Shown: piece by piece, positions 30,025 to 39,318 of the stretch
How the letters are laid out: each line of letters begins with the position of its first letter
Position numbering within the stretch: position 1 is the stretch's first letter
Source of the DNA: JBAXZR01 sp041670165
Lineage (GTDB): Bacteria; Bacillota; Clostridia; Christensenellales; UBA1242
Reading direction: 5' to 3'
NCBI GenBank assembly: GCA_041670165.1
Contig: JBAXZR010000009.1
Span: forward strand, 1 to 43,458
DNA length: 43,458 bases
The notes under the pieces: generated by a model
Told to the model about the DNA's origin: nothing
Seen by the model: the letters and a program-made list of their open reading frames with translations, nothing else
Databases searched by the model: none
Position numbers and translations under genes: made by a program

Positions 30025-31893
30025 ATGAATAATTTAATTTATGATGCAGTTGTTGTTGGAGCGGGACATGCGGGTTGTGAAGCAGCCCTTGCTCTTTCAC
30101 GAACAAACAACAAAACACTTTTAATAACACTTAATCTTGATTCAATTGGATTTCTTGCATGTAATCCTTCCATAGGCGGAACAGCAAAAGGTCATCTTGT
30201 TTGTGAAATTGATGCTCTTGGTGGTGAAATGGGCTTAAATGCAGATTATGCAAGTTTGCAACTTAGAATGCTTAATCTTGGTAAGGGTCCTGCAGTTCAT
30301 TCTTTGCGTAGTCAAACTGACAAAGTTGTGTATCATTCAAAAATGAAACTTGTTCTTGAACAACAAGAAAATTTAACAATTAAACAAGCCGAAGCAATAA
30401 AAATTTTAGTTGATGAAAATAAAAAAATATGCGGAGTAGAAACTGCTCAAGGTCAAATTTTTCAATGCCGAAGTGTTGTGCTTGCTTGTGGAGTTTATCT
30501 TGCTAGCAAAATAATCATTGGAGAATATTCAAAAAATTGTGGTCCAAATGGTTTTGAATCAGCAAACAGACTTACTGAAAGCATAAAAAATTTGGGTCAT
30601 GAAATTTTTAGATTTAAAACTGGAACACCAGCAAGAGTAAATGCACGAACAATAGATTTTTCTGTGCTTGAAAAACAAGTAGGAGATGAAAATATTCAAA
30701 CCTTTTCTTTTATGACAAAGGTTTTTCCCGCTAACAAAAAAGAATGTTATCTTACCCACACAAATCTTAAAACTCATGAATTGATTAAAAATAATCTACA
30801 CAGAGCCCCATTATATAACGGCTCAATCAAGGGTGTAGGCCCACGATACTGCCCTAGTATTGAAGACAAAGTAATTCGTTTTGCAGACAGAGATCAACAT
30901 CAATTATTTCTTGAACCAGAAAGCGAAAACACCAATGAATATTATGTTCAAGGCTGTTCAACAAGTTTGCCTGTTGAAATTCAAGAAGAGCTTTACCACA
31001 CAATTAAAGGGCTTGAACATGTAGAAATTATGAGAAATGCTTATGCAATTGAATATGATTGCATAAATTCTCTTGAATTAAAAGCATCGCTTGAAAGTAA
31101 ATTTGTTAACGGTTTATTTTTTGCCGGACAAATCAATGGAACAAGCGGTTATGAAGAAGCTGCAGCTCAAGGAATTATTGCAGGGATAAATTCAAACAAT
31201 TATTTAAATGATAAGCCAATGTTGATTCTTAGAAGAGATCAAGCTTATATTGGAGTTCTTATTGATGACCTTGTTACAAAGGGTACAAATGAACCATATA
31301 GAATGATGACAAGCAGAGCTGAATATAGACTTGTTTTAAGGCAAGATAATGCTGATGAACGATTAACAGAAATTGGTAGACAAACTGGGCTTGTTACTGA
31401 TGAAAGATATGCGGTTTTTTGTGAAAAACAAAAAGCAGTAAATGATTGTTTAAATTTTGTAAAAACAACTAAGATTAAAATTGAAAATGAAATTAAAGAT
31501 TTGTTTGATAAAAACAATGAGCCAATCACAAAAAATTCATTTTTAATTTGTGATTTATTAAAGCGAAATTCTTTTGATCTTAACACTCTTTCTTCTTTAA
31601 TACCAATGCTTCAACAATACCCCAAAAGAGTTCTTGACTTAGTCAATATCAAAATTAAATTCGAAGGCTACATTAGACAGGAAGAAGATATAATTGCAAA
31701 AATGAAAGAAAAAGAATCACTTTTAATTTCAGAAGATTTTAACTATCTTGAACTTAAAGGTTTAAGAAATGAAGCAAAACAAAAACTTAACAAAATAAAA
31801 CCTATTTCACTTGGACAAGCGAGTAGAATTTCTGGAGTAAGCCCAGCTGATATTTCGGTTTTGTCAGTTTATTTACATTCATCAAAGAAATAG
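30025..31893 (+). CDS. mnmG: tRNA uridine-5-carboxymethylaminomethyl modification enzyme MnmG
   Basis: The protein is 622 aa, normal length. It is the FAD-dependent partner of MnmE in wobble-uridine modification. The Rossmann FAD motif VVVGAGHAGCEAAL is at the N-terminus, with LACNPSIGGTAKGHLVCEIDALGGEMG, RFKTGTPARVNARTID, YCPSIEDKVIRFADR, the GCSTSLPVEIQ block, NGLFFAGQINGTSGYEEAAAQGI and YRMMTSRAEYRLVLRQDNAD. The helical C-terminal domain (GYIRQEEDIIAKMKE, ISGVSPADISVL) binds tRNA and MnmE. A start at 29980 adds 15 basic residues without an SD. The ATG at 30025 follows AAAAGGAAA. Confidence 0.97.
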   Translation: MNNLIYDAVVVGAGHAGCEAALALSRTNNKTLLITLNLDSIGFLACNPSIGGTAKGHLVCEIDALGGEMGLNADYASLQLRMLNLGKGPAVHSLRSQTDKVVYHSKMKLVLEQQENLTIKQAEAIKILVDENKKICGVETAQGQIFQCRSVVLACGVYLASKIIIGEYSKNCGPNGFESANRLTESIKNLGHEIFRFKTGTPARVNARTIDFSVLEKQVGDENIQTFSFMTKVFPANKKECYLTHTNLKTHELIKNNLHRAPLYNGSIKGVGPRYCPSIEDKVIRFADRDQHQLFLEPESENTNEYYVQGCSTSLPVEIQEELYHTIKGLEHVEIMRNAYAIEYDCINSLELKASLESKFVNGLFFAGQINGTSGYEEAAAQGIIAGINSNNYLNDKPMLILRRDQAYIGVLIDDLVTKGTNEPYRMMTSRAEYRLVLRQDNADERLTEIGRQTGLVTDERYAVFCEKQKAVNDCLNFVKTTKIKIENEIKDLFDKNNEPITKNSFLICDLLKRNSFDLNTLSSLIPMLQQYPKRVLDLVNIKIKFEGYIRQEEDIIAKMKEKESLLISEDFNYLELKGLRNEAKQKLNKIKPISLGQASRISGVSPADISVLSVYLHSSKK

Positions 31894-32025
31894 TTTTGTT
31901 ACAATTTTCTTCCAAATAAAAAAAATATCAAAAAAAACAGAAAAAACTCGAAAAATATCAAAAAAAAGTAAAAATTATCTAAAATTTTTTAAAAAAATTA
32001 AATTTAAACTAATTAACAAAAAGAT

Positions 32026-32054
32026 TTGTAAAACCAAAAACTCTATTATATAAA
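32026..32054 (+). promoter_or_regulatory. Possible rsmG promoter
   Basis: TTGTAA (32026-32031), 17-bp spacer, TATAAA (32049-32054). The TTGTAAAACCAAAA string recurs at the ftsH promoter (36742), and a partial copy (TTGTAAAACAAAA) lies near 32090. The rest of 31894-32182 is A-rich with no gene. Confidence 0.45.
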
Positions 32055-32182
32055 AACGATTAATTAAAAACTCTTATTATAAATAGATTTGTAAAACAAA
32101 AAAAATAAATAAAATTAAAACAAAACTATTAAAAAATAATATTATATAGATTAACAAATTATCAATTAAAGGAAGAAATTAA

Positions 32183-32890
32183 ATGATTGAAAAACTCTTA
32201 AAAATTTTTGCTTCATATAACATTGGTTTAACACAAGAACAAGCTAAATTGTTCGAAAAATATTTCAAATTACTAATTTCTTGGAATGAAAAATTCAATT
32301 TGACTGCAATTACTGATGAAGATGAAGTTATTGTTAAACATTTTCTTGATAGTGTTCTTCTTGCAGAGTTTATTCCAAAAAATGCAAGTGTTGTTGATGT
32401 TGGAAGCGGTGCGGGTTTTCCAGGAATTCCACTAAAAATTTTAAGAGATGACATAAATCTAGTTATGATTGATAGTTTGCAAAAACGAGTTGGCTTTTTG
32501 GAAGAAATGATTAAGGAGTTAAACTTAAATAATTCTTCAGCTATTCACACTCGTGGAGAAGATTTTGCCTCTCCAAATCAAAATAGAGAAAAATTTGATG
32601 TATGTGTTTCAAGAGCAGTTGCAAGACTAGCCACTTTAAGTGAAGTTTGCCTGCCTCTTGTTAAGGTTGGTGGTTTATTTGTTCCAAGCAAGTCAGCTGA
32701 ATGCAAAGAAGAAGTTGAAGAAGCAAAAAAAGCAATTAGTATTTTGGGTGGAGAATTTCAAAAAACTATTGAGATTCACATTGTTGAAAATGGAAGCCAA
32801 CGATCTTTTCCAATAATTAAAAAAATCAAACCTACACAAGCAAAATATCCTAGAGGAAAAAATCTTCCTAAAACCAATCCGTTAATCTAA
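32183..32890 (+). CDS. rsmG: 16S rRNA (guanine-527-N7)-methyltransferase RsmG
   Basis: The protein is 235 aa. It methylates G527 in 16S rRNA using SAM. It shows the family's KYFKLLISWNEKFNLTAITDEDEVIVKHFLDSVL, motif I VVDVGSGAGFPGIPLKI, MIDSLQKRVGFLEE, FDVCVSRAVARLATLSE and the basic C-terminus AKYPRGKNLPKTNPL. The SD is AAAGGAAG. It is the last plus-strand gene before the convergent parAB pair, and the usual gidB-parA-parB neighbourhood is kept although the strands differ. Confidence 0.96.
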   Translation: MIEKLLKIFASYNIGLTQEQAKLFEKYFKLLISWNEKFNLTAITDEDEVIVKHFLDSVLLAEFIPKNASVVDVGSGAGFPGIPLKILRDDINLVMIDSLQKRVGFLEEMIKELNLNNSSAIHTRGEDFASPNQNREKFDVCVSRAVARLATLSEVCLPLVKVGGLFVPSKSAECKEEVEEAKKAISILGGEFQKTIEIHIVENGSQRSFPIIKKIKPTQAKYPRGKNLPKTNPLI

Positions 32891-33007
32891 TTATATCTAT
32901 CAATCATCAAATTTCAATTTAAAAGTTCATTATATAATTTTTTTTAAAGCGTTCATTGTCTTTAAATTAATGATTGTTACTGAGTTTGCTTAACTTATTT
33001 AGAATAA

Positions 33008-33023
33008 TGTTCCACGGGGAACA
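33008..33023 (+). promoter_or_regulatory. parS site 1 (variant), also terminator-like
   Basis: TGTTCCACGGGGAACA. Flanks extend the palindrome to AATGTTCC/GGAACATT, followed by T7, so the site can also form an intrinsic terminator for rsmG. The 32891-33780 spacer holds no gene. Confidence 0.85.
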
Positions 33024-33358
33024 TTTTTTTAAAAATATATATATGTATTTTCTTGTTACATAAATTTATTCTAGAAGTATTGAGCAAATATGCAACATTT
33101 ATTTAAAATTGTTGAGTAAATGTAAATTTTTTTTTAAAAAAATAGTGATCATATTTGTATCGTTATTTATTTGATAATAATATTGAATTTTATTTATTTC
33201 ATTTTTATTTGTAGAAAATTTTAAGTATTATAAGTTTTGTTATTTTTATAACACTATTTATAACATTTCATATTTTTCAATTTGCTTTGTAACGCCATAA
33301 TTATTTTCATTTTTTTATAAGGCTAACAAAATTATTATTTTAATCTTTGTAATGTAAA

Positions 33359-33374
33359 TGTTCCACGGGGAACA
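33359..33374 (+). promoter_or_regulatory. parS site 2 (variant), also terminator-like
   Basis: Same 16-mer as site 1, with AATG/CATT flanks and T6 after it. Confidence 0.85.
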
Positions 33375-33493
33375 TTTTTTGCGTTATCAATTTGTTTGAT
33401 CGTTAAAGAATGATGTTCTATTCAATAATAATTATTTATTTTTAAGCTTGTTGAACTCACACATAAGCAAAAAAAATACAATATTTTTTAAAT

Positions 33494-33509
33494 TGTTCCC
33501 CGTGGAACA
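33494..33509 (-). promoter_or_regulatory. parS site 3 (variant)
   Basis: TGTTCCCCGTGGAACA on the plus strand, the reverse complement of the same 16-mer. Confidence 0.85.
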
Positions 33510-33648
33510 TTGTTTTTTTGTTTTTTAAGTTTTTACAATTTTTTTTAAAAAAATAGACTTATTACCTTAACAACTATATTTTACAATCTAATCTAATTTA
33601 GCATTTTTCTTGTTTAATTTAAGCATTTATCAACTCATAACTTAAAAT

Positions 33649-33664
33649 TGTTCCACGGGGAACA
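33649..33664 (+). promoter_or_regulatory. parS site 4 (variant)
   Basis: Same 16-mer, with complementary flanks AAT/ATT that lengthen the inverted repeat. It lies 116 nt beyond the parB stop codon. Confidence 0.85.
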
Positions 33665-33780
33665 ATTTGATTTTAAGATTTCTAAAGCTTGAATAAATCA
33701 TTTATATTTGAGCTAGTTAAACAAAAAAAGAAACTTATGAAAGCTCCTTTTTTGTTAATAATTAAAACTAGAAAAAACAA

Positions 33781-34764
33781 TTATATTATGTTGTGTTTGT
33801 TTAAATCGCTCAAATTTTTAAGTGTAAGTTTTTTGGCTTCAACAAGTTCAACAATGTCAAAAATTCTGTCTAGATCATCAGTGGTGTAATAATCTATATA
33901 AATTCTTCCTTTTTTATCATTGCCGATTATTCCAACCTTTGTTGAAAATGCTTTTTGCATTTTCGTAACAAGGTCTTTTAGTTCAATGCTTTGTTCGTTT
34001 TGCTTTGTGCTTCTTGATTGTTTTGGGTTCAAATAATCCCTTACAATTTTTTCTAGTTCTCTTACAGAAAGTTTGTTGTCGGCGGCTTGGCTAGCAAATT
34101 TGATTTGAGTTTCATAGTTATTGATTGTGGCAAGGCATTTTCCGTGTCCTGCAGACAATCTGTTTTTTTCAATCATTTCAATAACATCTGGATAAAGAGT
34201 TAACAATCTAAGAATGTTTGCAACTGTTGCTCTTCCCTTTCCAATTCGATCAGCAACAACTTCTTGTGTGAATGAATAGTCTTCCATAAGTTGCTTAATT
34301 GCTTTGGCTGCTTCAATTGAATTCAAATCTTCTCTTTGAAGATTTTCTATTATTGAAATTTCTTTAATTTCTCTTTCTGAATAATGTTTAATGATTGCAG
34401 GAATTGTTTTTTGACCTGCAAGTTTCGATGCTCTCCACCTTCTTTCGCCTGCAATTATTAAAAACTTCCCATTTGAGTCGTTGAGTACAATTGGTTGAAC
34501 AACCCCATGTAACTTTATTGAATCAGCAAGTTCAAGTAATGAAACTTGATCAAAATTTTTCCTTGGTTGGTTTGGGTTCGGAACACACAAATCTAAGTCA
34601 ATTTGTTGCACTGTTTCTTGAAAATTTGTTTCTTTTTGTGGTGCAACAGAATTTATTGAAGCCAAATTTGAAGTGTTGGAAACAGTGTTGCCATTTGTTT
34701 CTTCTTCGTCATATACTCCAAATAAGGCTGAAAGACCTTTACCTAATCCTTTTTTGTTGTTCAT
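33781..34764 (-). CDS. parB: Chromosome partitioning protein ParB
   Basis: The protein is 327 aa. It binds parS, spreads as a CTP-dependent clamp and loads SMC near the origin. The N-terminal ParA-interacting tail KKGLGKGLSALFG, the PNPNQPRKNFD motif, the CTP-binding GERRWRASKLAG and SIIENLQREDLNSIEAA, the HTH with FTQEVVADRIGKGRATVANILRLL, and the C-terminal dimer domain are all present. The SD GGAGG lies inside the 3' end of the parA leader region, 6 nt after the parA stop codon. Five variant parS copies lie within 2.5 kb on both sides. Confidence 0.97.
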   Translation of the reverse strand: MNNKKGLGKGLSALFGVYDEEETNGNTVSNTSNLASINSVAPQKETNFQETVQQIDLDLCVPNPNQPRKNFDQVSLLELADSIKLHGVVQPIVLNDSNGKFLIIAGERRWRASKLAGQKTIPAIIKHYSEREIKEISIIENLQREDLNSIEAAKAIKQLMEDYSFTQEVVADRIGKGRATVANILRLLTLYPDVIEMIEKNRLSAGHGKCLATINNYETQIKFASQAADNKLSVRELEKIVRDYLNPKQSRSTKQNEQSIELKDLVTKMQKAFSTKVGIIGNDKKGRIYIDYYTTDDLDRIFDIVELVEAKKLTLKNLSDLNKHNII

Positions 34765-34770
34765 TTGTAA

Positions 34771-35583
34771 CTAATCCTCCCTATAAAACTTTGTCGATTT
34801 TGTTATTGTTGAAAAAGTTATATTGTTTCTAGTTAAAATTTCTTCAGCAAGTTTTTGGTAAGCAATACTTCCTTTGCTATTAGGATCATATACAATGATT
34901 GGTTCTCCATGGCTTGGAGCTTCAGCGAGTCGAATGTTTCTTGGAATGGTTGTACCAAAAACTTTTTTGCCAAAAAACTTTACAATTTCATTGCTGACTT
35001 GGTTAACAAGGTTAGATCTGTTATCTTTCATGGTTAAAACAACACCTTCAACATCAAGTGTGCTGTTTAAGTGTTTTTTTACAAGTTTAATTGTGTTCAT
35101 AAGTTGGCTAAGCCCTTCAAGAGCATAAAACTCACACTGAATAGGAATCAAAATTGAATCACTTGCAGTGAGTGAATTTACAGTCAAAAGCCCAAGAGAT
35201 GGTGGGCAATCTATAAATATGAAATCATAAATTGCTTTTGGTCTTGTGAGAATGCCTTTTAAAATCTTTTCTCTTGCACTCATTTGAACAAGATCAATTT
35301 CTGCTCCAGCCAAATCAACAGTTGAAGGAATGATGTCTAGTCCAACAATTTTTGTTTGTTGAATTGCTTCTTCAACGGCACAATCTCCGTCCATAACATT
35401 GTATATTGTTTTTGTGTCTGGAGTTTTGTTTATTCCAACACCGCTACTTGCGTTGCCTTGTGGATCAAGATCTAATATCAAAACTTTTTTGCCCATTGCA
35501 GCAATAAAGGCAGCAACATTCACACAAGTTGTTGTTTTTCCGACTCCACCTTTTTGATTGGCAAAAGATATAATTTTTCCCAT
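34771..35583 (-). CDS. parA: Chromosome partitioning ATPase ParA (Soj)
   Basis: The protein is 270 aa. It is a Walker-type ATPase that binds DNA non-specifically in the ATP state and works with ParB in origin segregation and control of initiation. It shows the deviant Walker A KGGVGKTTTCVN, ILDLDPQGNASSGVG, Walker B FIFIDCPPSLGLLT and IQCEFYALEGLSQL, and the C-terminal FGTTIPRNIRLAEAPSHG. The length is usual for chromosomal Soj. The SD is AAGGA with 9-nt spacing. It is first in the parAB operon. Confidence 0.97.
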   Translation of the reverse strand: MGKIISFANQKGGVGKTTTCVNVAAFIAAMGKKVLILDLDPQGNASSGVGINKTPDTKTIYNVMDGDCAVEEAIQQTKIVGLDIIPSTVDLAGAEIDLVQMSAREKILKGILTRPKAIYDFIFIDCPPSLGLLTVNSLTASDSILIPIQCEFYALEGLSQLMNTIKLVKKHLNSTLDVEGVVLTMKDNRSNLVNQVSNEIVKFFGKKVFGTTIPRNIRLAEAPSHGEPIIVYDPNSKGSIAYQKLAEEILTRNNITFSTITKSTKFYRED

Positions 35584-35605
35584 AATTTAATGTCCTTTTT
35601 TTTAG

Positions 35606-35634
35606 AGTATACACTTAGGTGCAAAAAAAGTCTA
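35606..35634 (-). promoter_or_regulatory. parAB promoter
   Basis: Minus strand TAGACT (35629-35634), 17-bp spacer, TATACT (35606-35611), leader of about 15-20 nt with the SD. Confidence 0.6.
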
Positions 35635-36741
35635 TCTTTTTTTGTTAAAGAATTCTTTTGCGTCAGCAAAATTTGTGAAAAAATGTCGCTTTATCCTTTT
35701 AAAATTTTAATAAATTATAAAAAAGATTATTTGTATAAATTAAAATACAAAATTAAATGCATACTAAATTTTTTCTAAAATGATAGCAATAAAATTTTCG
35801 AAGTTTCTGAAGTGTAAAAAAATAAATATAGTAATAAAATTTATAAGAAAGCAAGATAAATGAATCTATAAAAAAGCAAATGAGTTAACAAAATAATGAA
35901 TCTTTAAGACTGTAAAAAAAAGAATATTAATTATGGTAAAAAAGAGTTTAAATAAAGTAAAAAATTTTGGAATATTTTTTAAATAAAATCTTTAAGACTT
36001 TGAAAAATAAGAGTTAGAAAAAAACAGTAAATTATATTAGTTTAGCGAAAATATGAGTATTTTTGACTATGAAAGAAATTCTATTTAAAAGTGAACTAAA
36101 TGCCTATAAGACTTATAAAAAAATGATAGAAAAAATGATTGAATACTTATCTTTACCCACATATAGTCCACGAAACGAAAAATTTGCTATGGACAAAAAT
36201 GAAATATAATCTTGTATAACATTATTAATTTGAAAAATTTCTTGCCTAAAAATGTTCCCCGTGGAACAAATTTAGTTGTCAAAAATCTTTGCACCACATG
36301 TTTGTATTATGTCTTAACTGCAAATTACACAAGTAATATACTTGTGGTAAATATGTAAATAACAATCTAAATAAAGAATATAATAACAAGCACGAAAAAA
36401 ACTTTTGCATATAATAATAAAAAATTATTTGAGAAATTGGAAGTTACTAAAACAAAATGTGTTTATTAGAAAAACTGAAAAAAATCCTATTAGAAAAATT
36501 ATTATTATAGAAACAAAAAATATTCTGTAATAATTTGTTTGTTAGAGAAATTATAAATGTTACAAAAAAAATTTATCAATTATAAAAACGAAAGCAATAA
36601 TTTATTTTTTTTTATAAGAAAAATTTGCAATCAATTGGATATAATTATTTCAAAGCAACCAAGAAAAGATTTGATAAATTTGAGTTAGAAAAGATTTGAT
36701 TGTCGAAGAATGGTTTATTATGGAATTTAAGCTAAAATCGT
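35635..36741. other. 1.1-kb gene-free, extremely AT-rich spacer between parA and ftsH
   Basis: No convincing open frame, tRNA or GC-rich RNA is seen. The region holds one parS (36253) and loosely repeated strings: AATCTTTAAGACTTT-like near 35900, 35990 and 36105, and TTAGAAAAA/TATAGAAA-like near 36465, 36490, 36507, 36545 and 36685. The function is unknown. The length stands out in an otherwise compact window. Confidence 0.5.
36253..36268 (-). promoter_or_regulatory. parS site 5 (variant)
   Basis: TGTTCCCCGTGGAACA on the plus strand, the same 16-mer as sites 1-4 in inverse orientation, 670 nt upstream of parA. Confidence 0.85.
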
Positions 36742-36770
36742 TTGTAAAACCAAAAGTCTTGTGATATACT
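36742..36770 (+). promoter_or_regulatory. ftsH promoter
   Basis: TTGTAA (36742-36747), 17-bp spacer, TATACT (36765-36770). The predicted leader is about 98 nt, long for this window. Confidence 0.6.
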
Positions 36771-36860
36771 ACTTTGTGACATTCTTTGCTGTGATTACTT
36801 GTTTTGATTTAAGAAAAAATCGTAAATAAATAGCGGTAGAGAGGCAAAAAATACATCGTT

Positions 36861-36871
36861 GGAGGATCTCC
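36861..36871 (+). promoter_or_regulatory. ftsH ribosome binding site inside a small inverted repeat
   Basis: GGAGGATCTCC: the SD GGAGG can pair with the CTCC that follows (4 bp, 3-nt loop). The TTG start codon follows 3 nt later. Confidence 0.5.
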
Positions 36872-36874
36872 TGT

Positions 36875-39181
36875 TTGAAACAAAAAAAATTTTTTCTTAA
36901 GAATATTATGTATATTGTGTTAATAGCAATTCTTGCTGTTATGGCTTATTACATTTTGACTGCTGGAAACAAAGGTGAAAAGATTGTTTTTTCTGAATTT
37001 GAAACAAAACTGTTAGCTGGTGAAATTCAAAGTGTTTATACAGTTGGTGGAACTGCTAAAGTGCTTGTTGTAAATTCAAACATTCCACTTTCTAGCTTTC
37101 CAAATAAAGCAGATTTCTATTTTACTTATTCCACAGGTGATGTTGAAAGAATATCACTTCTTATTTCCGAATTTAATAATGATCCAGAGAATCTTGCTGA
37201 AAACAAAACTATTAGATATGAATCGGACAATCCAAAACAATCATTTTTGGAATCTGTTATGCCATACATTTATATTTTGCTGATTTTAGTGGTTGGATTT
37301 GCTCTGTTTAGAATGCTTGCTCAAAACAACAAGGGAGCAATGACATTTGGAAAAAGCAAAGCGAGAATTAGCGAAAATGTTAAAATTAGGTTTACTGACA
37401 TTGCTGGGGCTGATGAAGAAAAAGAGGAACTTAAAGAAATTGTTGACTTTTTAAAGAGTCCACAAAAGTTTATTGAGCTTGGAGCAAGAATTCCAAAAGG
37501 AGTTTTGCTTGTAGGCCCTCCTGGAACTGGTAAAACTCTTTTAGCCAAAGCTGTTGCTGGCGAGAGCAATGTTCCATTTTTCTCAATAAGTGGTTCAGAC
37601 TTTGTTGAAATGTTTGTTGGTGTTGGAGCAAGCCGTGTTCGTGATCTTTTTGACACTGCAAAAAGAAGTATGCCTTGCATAATCTTTATTGATGAAATTG
37701 ATGCCGTTGGTCGTCAGCGTGGAGCTGGGCTTGGCGGTGGTAATGATGAAAGAGAACAAACACTCAATCAATTGCTTGTTGAAATGGACGGTTTCCAAGC
37801 CAATGATGGAATTATTGTTCTTGCTGCAACAAATCGTTCTGATGTCCTTGATCCTGCCCTTCTGCGTCCTGGAAGATTTGATCGACAAATTTATGTTCAT
37901 ATTCCTGATGTTCGTGGTAGAGAAGGAATTCTTAGAATTCACGCTCGTAACAAACCAATTGAAGATGGAATTGATTTCAAAACAATTGCAAGAATTACAA
38001 GCGGTTTCACAGGTGCTGACATTGAAAACATGCTAAATGAAGCTGCAATCCTTGCCGCTCGTGCTGGAAGAAAAAAGATTGTTTTAAAAGATTTGACTGA
38101 AGGAATCAACAAAGTAATCATGGGTCCTCAAAAAAAGAGCTTACTCGTGACTGAAAAAGACAAAAAAATCACCGTTTTCCATGAAGCAGGACACGCAATT
38201 GTGGCAAAAAAGATGGAACACTGTGATGAAGTTCAAGAAGTTTCAATTATTCCTCGTGGTCAAGCTGCTGGCTACACAATGAGCCGTTCAGACAACGATG
38301 ATCAACATGTTACATACAACATGCTTTGCGATCGCCTTTCAATGATTATGGGTGGAAGAATTGCTGAAGAAATTGTGTTTGGCGACATTTCAACTGGTGC
38401 TTCAAATGACATTGCAAAAGCAACTGAAATTGCTCGAAAAATGGTTACTGAATGGGGAATGAGTAAAAAACTTGGCTTCATGAGTGCAGGAAGCAGTCAA
38501 GAAGTTTTCCTTGGAAGAGATTATCAACCACACAATCTTTATAGTGAAAAAACAGCAAGTGAAATTGATGATGAAATCAAACAAATTCTCACAGAAAATT
38601 ACAATCGTGCAAAAGAAATTTTGAAGGCAAATCAAGGTGTTATGAATGAAATGGCTTCACTTTTACTTGATAAAGAAACAATTTATAAAGATGAAGTTGA
38701 CATGCTTATAGCTGGCAAAACTTCAAAAGAAGTTGCCCAGTTCATGGAAGAAAAAGAAGCCAAAGATAAAATTCAAGATGAAAAGAACAAAAAAGAATTT
38801 GAAGAAAAGAAAAAAGTTCTTGTTGCTGAAAGCAAACTTAAAACTGCTGAAGCATTTTTGAAAGCTGGTGTGATTACTGAAGAAGATTTCAACAAAATAA
38901 AAGAAGAAACTGCTCAGAAAAAGAAAGATTTGGAAATTGCAATTGAAGCTCAAAAAATTGTTGAATCAACAATGCAAAAGTTTGAAAAAGAAAATGCTGA
39001 GAAATTTGAAAAAGAGAATGCTGAAAAAGAAGAATCACTAAAAAGCTTGGAAGACAAAATTAAAAATGCCAAACTTTCAATTGAAAACAATGAAAATCTT
39101 GATTCTACTACAAAAAAAATTAGCAAGCCAAAAAGCACTGAAAAAATCAGCGAAAAAGATAAAAAAGATAAAAAAGACTAA
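36875..39181 (+). CDS. ftsH: ATP-dependent zinc metalloprotease FtsH with long C-terminal extension
   Basis: The protein is 768 aa, against about 610-700 usually. It is membrane-anchored and degrades damaged membrane and regulatory proteins. Two transmembrane helices (about 10-30 and 128-147) flank the extracytoplasmic domain. The AAA+ domain has Walker A GPPGTGKT near 213-220, Walker B IIFIDEIDAVG, RPGRFDRQI and the SRH. The M41 protease domain has HEAGH at 436-440. After about residue 610 a Lys/Glu-rich coiled coil of about 150 aa follows. It includes KTAEAFLKAGVITEEDFNKI, which resembles a SHOCT motif, and two FEKENAEK repeats. The start is TTG with GGAGG at 9 nt. Confidence 0.96.
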   Translation: MKQKKFFLKNIMYIVLIAILAVMAYYILTAGNKGEKIVFSEFETKLLAGEIQSVYTVGGTAKVLVVNSNIPLSSFPNKADFYFTYSTGDVERISLLISEFNNDPENLAENKTIRYESDNPKQSFLESVMPYIYILLILVVGFALFRMLAQNNKGAMTFGKSKARISENVKIRFTDIAGADEEKEELKEIVDFLKSPQKFIELGARIPKGVLLVGPPGTGKTLLAKAVAGESNVPFFSISGSDFVEMFVGVGASRVRDLFDTAKRSMPCIIFIDEIDAVGRQRGAGLGGGNDEREQTLNQLLVEMDGFQANDGIIVLAATNRSDVLDPALLRPGRFDRQIYVHIPDVRGREGILRIHARNKPIEDGIDFKTIARITSGFTGADIENMLNEAAILAARAGRKKIVLKDLTEGINKVIMGPQKKSLLVTEKDKKITVFHEAGHAIVAKKMEHCDEVQEVSIIPRGQAAGYTMSRSDNDDQHVTYNMLCDRLSMIMGGRIAEEIVFGDISTGASNDIAKATEIARKMVTEWGMSKKLGFMSAGSSQEVFLGRDYQPHNLYSEKTASEIDDEIKQILTENYNRAKEILKANQGVMNEMASLLLDKETIYKDEVDMLIAGKTSKEVAQFMEEKEAKDKIQDEKNKKEFEEKKKVLVAESKLKTAEAFLKAGVITEEDFNKIKEETAQKKKDLEIAIEAQKIVESTMQKFEKENAEKFEKENAEKEESLKSLEDKIKNAKLSIENNENLDSTTKKISKPKSTEKISEKDKKDKKD

Positions 39182-39318
39182 ACAATCGTTGACAAATAAT
39201 CCAAATTGCAATAACATAGCACTAGAAATTTTGTTTTTTAAAACTTTTAGGCTTAAATTTGCTTAATGTTGTAAATAATAAACACAAGATTATTACTAAT
39301 TGAAAAGGAAAAATCAAA

